Under the pieces are notes generated by a model, which had not been told where the DNA came from, did no database searches, and saw nothing but the letters and a program-made list of their open reading frames with translations. The position numbers and the translations under genes were made by a program. This document shows, in pieces, positions 7,179 through 11,058 of a DNA stretch of 11,058 nt; position 1 is the first letter of the stretch, and every line of letters begins with the position of its first letter. Origin of the DNA: Zoogloeaceae bacterium (GTDB lineage: Bacteria > Pseudomonadota > Gammaproteobacteria > Burkholderiales > Rhodocyclaceae); the NCBI GenBank assembly GCA_015657735.1, contig SSSX01000427.1:1-11058 (forward strand), written 5' to 3'.

Positions 7179-8588
7179 TCAGATGGCGTAGTACATCTCG
7201 AACTCGACCGGATGCACTTCGACGCGCAGACGGTTCACTTCTTCCTGCTTGAGCGCGATGAAGGAGTCGATGAAGTCGCTGCTGAACACGCCGCCGCGGG
7301 TCAGGAACTCGCGATCCTTGTCGAGGGCTTCGAGAGCCTGCTCGAGGCTGGAGCAGACGGTCGGGATGAGCGCGTCTTCTTCCGGCGGCAGGTCGTAGAG
7401 GTTCTTGTCGGCCGGGTCGCCCGGGTGGATCTTGTTCTGGATGCCGTCGAGGCCGGCCATCATCAGCGCGGCGAAGCACAGGTAGGGGTTCGCGCCCGGA
7501 TCCGGGAAACGGGTCTCGATGCGGCGGGCCTTTTCGCTGTTGACGAACGGGATGCGGATCGAAGCGGAACGGTTCTTGGCCGAGTAGGCCAGCTTCACCG
7601 GCGCTTCGTAGTGCGGCACCAGACGCTTGTACGAGTTGGTCAGCGGGTTGGTGATGGCGTTCAGCGCACGGGCGTGCTTGATGATGCCGCCGATGTAGTA
7701 CAGCGCGGTCTCGGACAGGCCGGCGTAGCCGTTGCCGGCGAACAGGTTCTTGCCGTCCTTCCAGATCGACTGGTGCACGTGCATGCCGGAACCGTTGTCG
7801 CCAACGATCGGCTTCGGCATGAAGGTGGCCGTCTTGCCGTACTGGTGGGCGACGTTCTGGACGATGTACTTGGTGATCTGGGTCTGGTCGGCGCGGCGCA
7901 CCAGCGTGTTGAACTTGGTGCCGATTTCGTTCTGGCCGGCAGTCGCCACTTCGTGGTGATGCACTTCGACCGGCACGCCACAGGCTTCGAGGGCCAGACA
8001 CATGGCGGCACGCATGTCGTTGAAGGAGTCGACCGGGGGAACCGGGAAGTAACCGCCCTTCACAGCGGGACGGTAGCCGGTGTTGCCGCCTTCGAACTTG
8101 ATGTCGGAAGACCAGGCGCCTTCTTCGGAGAAAATCTTGTGGTAGGCGCCGGACATGCCGACCTTCCACTCGACGGAGTCGAAGATGAAGAATTCGGGTT
8201 CCGGACCGAAGAAAGCGGTATCGCCGATGCCGGAGGACTTCAGGTAGGCCTCGGCGCGGTTGGCGATCGAGCGCGGGTCGCGGTCGTAGCCCTTGCCGTC
8301 GGCCGGATCGATCACGTCACAGGTCAGGACCAGCGTGGTTTCGTCGAAGAACGGGTCGATGTAGGCGGTGTTGGGGTCCGGCATCAGCAGCATGTCGGAA
8401 GCCTGGATACCCTTCCAGCCCGCAATCGAGGAACCGTCAAAGGCATGGCCGCTTTCGAACTTGTCTTCATCGAAGGCGCTGATGGGCACGCCAACGTGCT
8501 GTTCCTTGCCCTTGGTGTCGGTAAAACGGAAGTCGACGAACTTGACTTCGTTTTCCTGGACGATCTTCATGACGTCTTGCGGGGTCAT
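7179..8588 (-). CDS. glnA: Glutamine synthetase, type I
   Basis: GlnA makes glutamine from glutamate, ammonia and ATP as a cytoplasmic dodecamer; it is the central ammonia-assimilating enzyme. The protein is 469 residues, the same length as E. coli GlnA, and complete. Motifs seen are FDGSSIAGW (50-58), FGPEPEFFIFD (127-137) with metal-binding Glu, NGSGMHVHQS (265-274), NRSASIRIP (339-347) and KNLYDLPPEE. Tyr398 in that last block is the GlnE adenylylation site, so this is a GSI-beta enzyme under covalent control. The ATG at 8588 is chosen because AGGAG lies 8 bases upstream. A GTG three codons earlier (8597) overlaps that ribosome site and is rejected. The upstream region holds a sigma-54 promoter and two NtrC palindromes; a strong terminator follows. 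Confidence 0.99.
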   Translation of the reverse strand: MTPQDVMKIVQENEVKFVDFRFTDTKGKEQHVGVPISAFDEDKFESGHAFDGSSIAGWKGIQASDMLLMPDPNTAYIDPFFDETTLVLTCDVIDPADGKGYDRDPRSIANRAEAYLKSSGIGDTAFFGPEPEFFIFDSVEWKVGMSGAYHKIFSEEGAWSSDIKFEGGNTGYRPAVKGGYFPVPPVDSFNDMRAAMCLALEACGVPVEVHHHEVATAGQNEIGTKFNTLVRRADQTQITKYIVQNVAHQYGKTATFMPKPIVGDNGSGMHVHQSIWKDGKNLFAGNGYAGLSETALYYIGGIIKHARALNAITNPLTNSYKRLVPHYEAPVKLAYSAKNRSASIRIPFVNSEKARRIETRFPDPGANPYLCFAALMMAGLDGIQNKIHPGDPADKNLYDLPPEEDALIPTVCSSLEQALEALDKDREFLTRGGVFSSDFIDSFIALKQEEVNRLRVEVHPVEFEMYYAI

Positions 8589-8671
8589 ATAACTCACTCC
8601 TAACGGGTTGAAGCTGCTGCGCAGTGGAAAAAGTTTCGGTTTTACGACAATTCAGTCTGCGACACAGGCAA

Positions 8672-8686
8672 GCAGAAAGCATGCCA
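8672..8686 (-). promoter_or_regulatory. Sigma-54 promoter of glnA
   Basis: The minus strand reads TGGCATGCTTTCTGC. Against the consensus TGGCACG-N4-TTGC it matches 9 of 11 defined positions, including the essential GG and GC doublets 10 bases apart. The start site should be near 8660, giving a leader of about 70 bases to the glnA ATG. Two NtrC palindromes stand upstream at the right distance and NtrC itself is encoded nearby, which strongly supports the call. Confidence 0.75.
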
Positions 8687-8750
8687 GTGCATAAACATAA
8701 ACGCTTCATTGTGCCACAAGGCTCCGCGGCCGCGCCTCTCAAAATAGACC

Positions 8751-8765
8751 GCACCATATTGGTGC
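8751..8765. promoter_or_regulatory. NtrC enhancer site 1 upstream of glnA
   Basis: GCACCATATTGGTGC is a perfect palindrome with 6-base arms and a 3-base centre, matching the NtrC consensus core. Its centre is about 98 bases upstream of the start predicted from the sigma-54 promoter, and 30 bases (about three helical turns) from the second site, so the dimers can sit on the same DNA face and oligomerise. Confidence 0.82.
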
Positions 8766-8779
8766 CACCTGCCGCGCAA

Positions 8780-8796
8780 CGCACCATCAAGGTGCA
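8780..8796. promoter_or_regulatory. NtrC enhancer site 2, overlapping the 3' end of the transporter gene
   Basis: The core GCACCATCAAGGTGC has 5-base arms GCACC/GGTGC separated by 5 bases, and the last base extends the right half to GGTGCA. Its centre is about 128 bases upstream of the predicted glnA start. The site covers the last codons and TGA stop of the cation transporter gene (stop at 8787-8789), so one stretch of DNA serves as coding end and enhancer. Confidence 0.75.
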
Positions 8797-9956
8797 ATCC
8801 GGCACATCAGCGCGATGGCGCCCCAGTGCGGCGACGCGGCCACCCGCCGTCTGACCCGCTGCTGCAGATCTTCGAGCCGCGCCACATCGCCGCACCATTC
8901 GAACGGCAGAAAGACCTCGGCCTCGATGCGGTCGCCGACGTAATGCAGCACCGCCGGCGCCGCCTGCGGCACGTCGTCGCCAAGCAGCGCGTCGAGCTCC
9001 GCCACCAGCGCCGCGCGGCCCGGCAGCAGCTGGCCGCTGACGACCATCTGGTCTTCTTCGGTATCGACATGGACCAGCACGTCGAGCACGTCCGGATGGG
9101 CGGCGCGCACGCGGCTGCGGGCCACTTCGGCGATGCGGTGCCCTTCCGACACGCTGATCCGCGGGTCGACGCGGACGTGGGCATCGACGAGCACCCGGTG
9201 GGCCATGCGGCGGGTGCGCAGCGCGTGGACGTCGATGACGCCGCCGGTGCCGGTCACCGTGTCGCGAATCCGCGCCACCTCGTCGGCGTCGATGCCGGTG
9301 TCGATCAGTTCGCGCAGCGCCTCGTAGGCGAGCAGCGCGCCCATGCGCAGGATCATGAAGCCGACCAGCGCGGCGGCCAGCGGCTCGAGGAAGCGGTAGC
9401 CCAGCAGGCTGCCGCCGATGCCGACCGCCACCACCAGCGACGAGGCGGCGTCGGCGCGGGCATGCCAGGCGTTGGCGACCAGCAGCGGCGAGCGCAGGCG
9501 CCGCGCCACGGCGAGCATGTAGCGGAACAGGCCCTCCTTGCCGGCGAGGGTCAGCAGCGCCATCCACAGCGCCACCGGATGCAGCGCCGGCAGCGCGTCG
9601 AGGCTCTGCAGGCGGCCGGCGGCGGTCAGCAGAAAGCCGGCGCCGACCCCCGCCAGCAGCAGCCCGAGGACCATCGAGGCGGCCGTCTCGTAGCGGCCGT
9701 GGCCGTAGGGGTGACGCTCGTCGGCGGGGTTGGCGCCGTGGCGGCTGGCGAACATCACCATGAAGTCGCCGAGCAGGTCGGACAGCGTGTGCATGCCATC
9801 GGCGACCAGACTCTGGGCGTGGGCGAACAGGCCGATGGCGATCTGGCAGACGGTCAGCACGAGGTTGATCGCGATGCTGATCCAGGTCGCGTGCTGGGCC
9901 TCGCGGGCGCGGCCGGCATCCAGCGCATCGCCGGGGGAGAGAGCGTTGAAAGACAT
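8787..9956 (-). CDS. Cation diffusion facilitator (CDF) family metal efflux transporter
   Basis: A 389-residue inner-membrane transporter that should export a divalent metal (Zn, Fe, Cd or Mn) in exchange for protons. The N-terminal half holds about six membrane helices (roughly residues 24-45, 50-71, 94-114, 125-150, 168-186, 190-212). The metal-site motif in helix 2 is ADGMHTLSD, with His56 and Asp60. In helix 5 it is HARAD, with His165 and Asp169. FieF/YiiP has Asp at the position of His56, so this HDHD set looks more like the zinc-selective type; that is an inference. HPYGHGRYE (82-90) is the usual loop signature. The cytoplasmic domain (about 245-300) has the CDF pattern with DAHVRVDP and HVDTEED. 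A further 85 or so residues follow, making it longer than FieF (300). It is divergent from the rhodanese gene. Its stop lies within an NtrC site. Confidence 0.92.
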   Translation of the reverse strand: MSFNALSPGDALDAGRAREAQHATWISIAINLVLTVCQIAIGLFAHAQSLVADGMHTLSDLLGDFMVMFASRHGANPADERHPYGHGRYETAASMVLGLLLAGVGAGFLLTAAGRLQSLDALPALHPVALWMALLTLAGKEGLFRYMLAVARRLRSPLLVANAWHARADAASSLVVAVGIGGSLLGYRFLEPLAAALVGFMILRMGALLAYEALRELIDTGIDADEVARIRDTVTGTGGVIDVHALRTRRMAHRVLVDAHVRVDPRISVSEGHRIAEVARSRVRAAHPDVLDVLVHVDTEEDQMVVSGQLLPGRAALVAELDALLGDDVPQAAPAVLHYVGDRIEAEVFLPFEWCGDVARLEDLQQRVRRRVAASPHWGAIALMCRIAP

Positions 9957-9961
9957 GAGAC

Positions 9962-9989
9962 TTGCAGGCCGGGGGACCGGCGCTATACT
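9962..9989 (+). promoter_or_regulatory. Sigma-70 promoter for the rhodanese-nadA pair
   Basis: TTGCAG (9962-9967), a 16-base spacer and TATACT (9984-9989) match the -35 and -10 consensus at 4 and 5 of 6 positions. The expected start near 9996 gives a 26-base leader to the ATG at 10022. It lies in the 65-bp divergent gap next to the transporter gene. On the minus strand TAAAAT (10002-10007) could be the -10 of the opposing transporter gene, but no good -35 accompanies it. Confidence 0.6.
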
Positions 9990-10021
9990 TGCAGACCCGT
10001 CATTTTAGCCGGATGTCCGCC

Positions 10022-10474
10022 ATGGGAAAATTGAGCGAAACCCTCGCCCTCGCGCAGGAGCGGGCAAAGAGCATGAATCTCGCCTACGCCGGCGCCCTCG
10101 CCCCCCGCGAGGCCTGGGACGTCCTGCAGCTCGCCCCCGGTGCCAGGCTCGTCGACGTGCGCACCCGCGCCGAATGGGACTGGGTCGGCCGCGTGCCCGG
10201 CGCCGTCGAGATCGAATGGATGCTCTACCCCGGCAATGAACCGAACGCGCATTTCCTGGCCCAACTCAAGCGCCAGGTCGATCCCGAAGCGCTGGTGATG
10301 TTCCTGTGCCGCAGCGGCGCCCGCTCCAACTCGGCGGCCAACCTGGCGGTGGCCTCGGGCTTCACCAACGCCTACAACATCCTGGAAGGCTTCGAGGGCG
10401 ACAAGGACGCCAGCGGCCACCGCAACCGGGTCGGCGGCTGGCGCCACGCCAGCCTGCCATGGACCCAGGGCTGA
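10022..10474 (+). CDS. Rhodanese-like sulfurtransferase domain protein
   Basis: A 150-residue cytoplasmic single-domain rhodanese. Such proteins pass sulfane sulfur from a donor through a persulfide on the active-site cysteine to an acceptor; the physiological partner here is unknown. LVDVRTRAEWDWVGRVPGAV (43-62) is the conserved CH2A-type motif. The active-site loop is CRSGARS with Cys96. The final part FEGDKDASGHRNRVGGWR is a conserved tail of this subgroup. The N-terminal about 25 residues form a short helix (ETLALAQERAKSMNLAY). The ATG at 10022 is preferred because it leaves room for the promoter; another in-frame ATG at 10013 would add three residues, and a TTG at 9962 lies in the -35 box and is excluded. 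The gene ends 20 bp before nadA and is surely co-transcribed with it. Confidence 0.9.
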   Translation: MGKLSETLALAQERAKSMNLAYAGALAPREAWDVLQLAPGARLVDVRTRAEWDWVGRVPGAVEIEWMLYPGNEPNAHFLAQLKRQVDPEALVMFLCRSGARSNSAANLAVASGFTNAYNILEGFEGDKDASGHRNRVGGWRHASLPWTQG

Positions 10475-10494
10475 ACCACCACAGGACTTCACCG

Positions 10495-11058
10495 ATGCAA
10501 GCCGTCCCGATCAGTTTCGACCGTTTCAACACCCTCGCCGACAGCGACGCCCACGCGCGCATCCGCGCCGCCCGCGCCCGCCTCGGCAACCGCGCGGTGC
10601 TGCTGTGCCACCACTACCAGCGCGCCGACGTGTACCAGTACGCCGACCTCACCGGCGACTCGCTCAAGCTGTCCCGCCTGGCCGCCGAGACCGACGCCGA
10701 GTTCATCGTGTTCTGCGGCGTGCACTTCATGGCCGAAGTGGCGGACATCATGTCCAAGCCCCACCAGCAGGCCATCCTGCCCGACCTGGCGGCCGGCTGC
10801 TCGATGGCCGACATGGCCAATCTGGCCAAGGTCGAACGCTGCTGGCGCGAGCTGTCCGAAGTGCTGGATACGCCCGACGCGCTGATCACGCCGGTCACCT
10901 ACATCAACTCCGCCGCCGACCTCAAAGCCTTCTGCGGCGAGCACGGCGGCATCGTGTGCACCTCCACCAACGCCCCGGTGATCCTCGACTGGGCCTTCGC
11001 CCAGCGCGAGAAGGTGCTGTTCTTCCCCGACCAGCACCTCGGCCGGTGGACCGGCTTC
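10495..11058 (+). CDS. nadA: Quinolinate synthase, 5' part, cut by window edge
   Basis: NadA condenses iminoaspartate (from NadB) with dihydroxyacetone phosphate to quinolinate in de novo NAD synthesis and needs a [4Fe-4S] cluster. The frame starts at ATG 10495 with AGGA 8 bases upstream and stays open for 188 codons to the edge; a full NadA would be about 350-380 residues. Visible signatures are LLCHHYQRADVYQYAD (36-51), FCGVHFMAEVADIMS (73-87), LPDLAAGCSMADMA (95-108) and TPVTYINSAADLK (132-144). GGIVCTSTNA is at 151-160. Cys102 in AGCSMADM is the first cluster ligand; the other two should lie beyond the window. The motif DQHLGRWTG is present at the edge. The 20-bp gap from the rhodanese gene indicates an operon. 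The gene is identified firmly although incomplete. Confidence 0.96.
   Translation, partial: MQAVPISFDRFNTLADSDAHARIRAARARLGNRAVLLCHHYQRADVYQYADLTGDSLKLSRLAAETDAEFIVFCGVHFMAEVADIMSKPHQQAILPDLAAGCSMADMANLAKVERCWRELSEVLDTPDALITPVTYINSAADLKAFCGEHGGIVCTSTNAPVILDWAFAQREKVLFFPDQHLGRWTGF

Noticed and set aside
7053..8603. A 516-codon open frame on the plus strand opposite glnA
   Set aside because: It is the antisense shadow of glnA's strong codon bias and would start inside the glnA terminator region.
8703..8717. TGGCACAATGAAGCG on the minus strand as an alternative sigma-54 promoter of glnA
   Set aside because: The -24 element is excellent but GG and GC are 9 bases apart rather than 10. The element at 8672-8686 has the right spacing.

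Overview
This is an ordinary chromosomal stretch of a GC-rich betaproteobacterium. It is most likely a member of Rhodocyclales (Azoarcus, Thauera, Dechloromonas or similar). That placement rests on the glnA - DUF4124 - ntrB - ntrC order, the birA - coaX - SPOR gene trio, a ZapD protein ending in FELTFCNL, and frequent GTG starts. I infer the order from protein character, not from a database match. I see no mobile element, CRISPR array, rRNA or tRNA, and no stretch over 300 bases lacks a gene. Coding density is very high. All genes except the last two lie on the minus strand.

Reading the minus strand from right to left: a cation diffusion facilitator (8787-9956) is followed by a 198-bp regulatory region and glutamine synthetase glnA (7179-8588). 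A strong intrinsic terminator follows glnA. Next come a small secreted DUF4124 protein (6509-7003), the nitrogen sensor kinase ntrB (5367-6440) and its response regulator ntrC (3873-5270). A likely housekeeping promoter then starts a second operon: birA (biotin ligase), coaX (type III pantothenate kinase), a membrane-anchored SPOR-domain protein, coaE (dephospho-CoA kinase) and zapD (FtsZ-bundling protein, cut by the left edge). birA/coaX and SPOR/coaE overlap by 1-4 bases, which suggests translational coupling.

On the plus strand at the right end, a rhodanese-like gene (10022-10474) and the quinolinate synthase gene nadA (from 10495, cut by the right edge) form a pair. They diverge from the cation transporter gene and are led by a good sigma-70 promoter.

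The most informative part is the nitrogen-control circuitry. Upstream of glnA there are two NtrC-type palindromes, centred about 98 and 128 bases before the start predicted from a sigma-54 promoter that has the correct GG-N10-GC spacing. This closely mirrors the enterobacterial glnAp2 layout. A third, perfect 17-bp NtrC palindrome sits in the 96-bp gap between ntrB and ntrC, an unusual place that suggests ntrC may be autoregulated separately from ntrB. In the other operon, the first and last dedicated enzymes of CoA synthesis (CoaX and CoaE) are joined with a biotin ligase and two cell-envelope or division proteins. I found no clearly undescribed system here.
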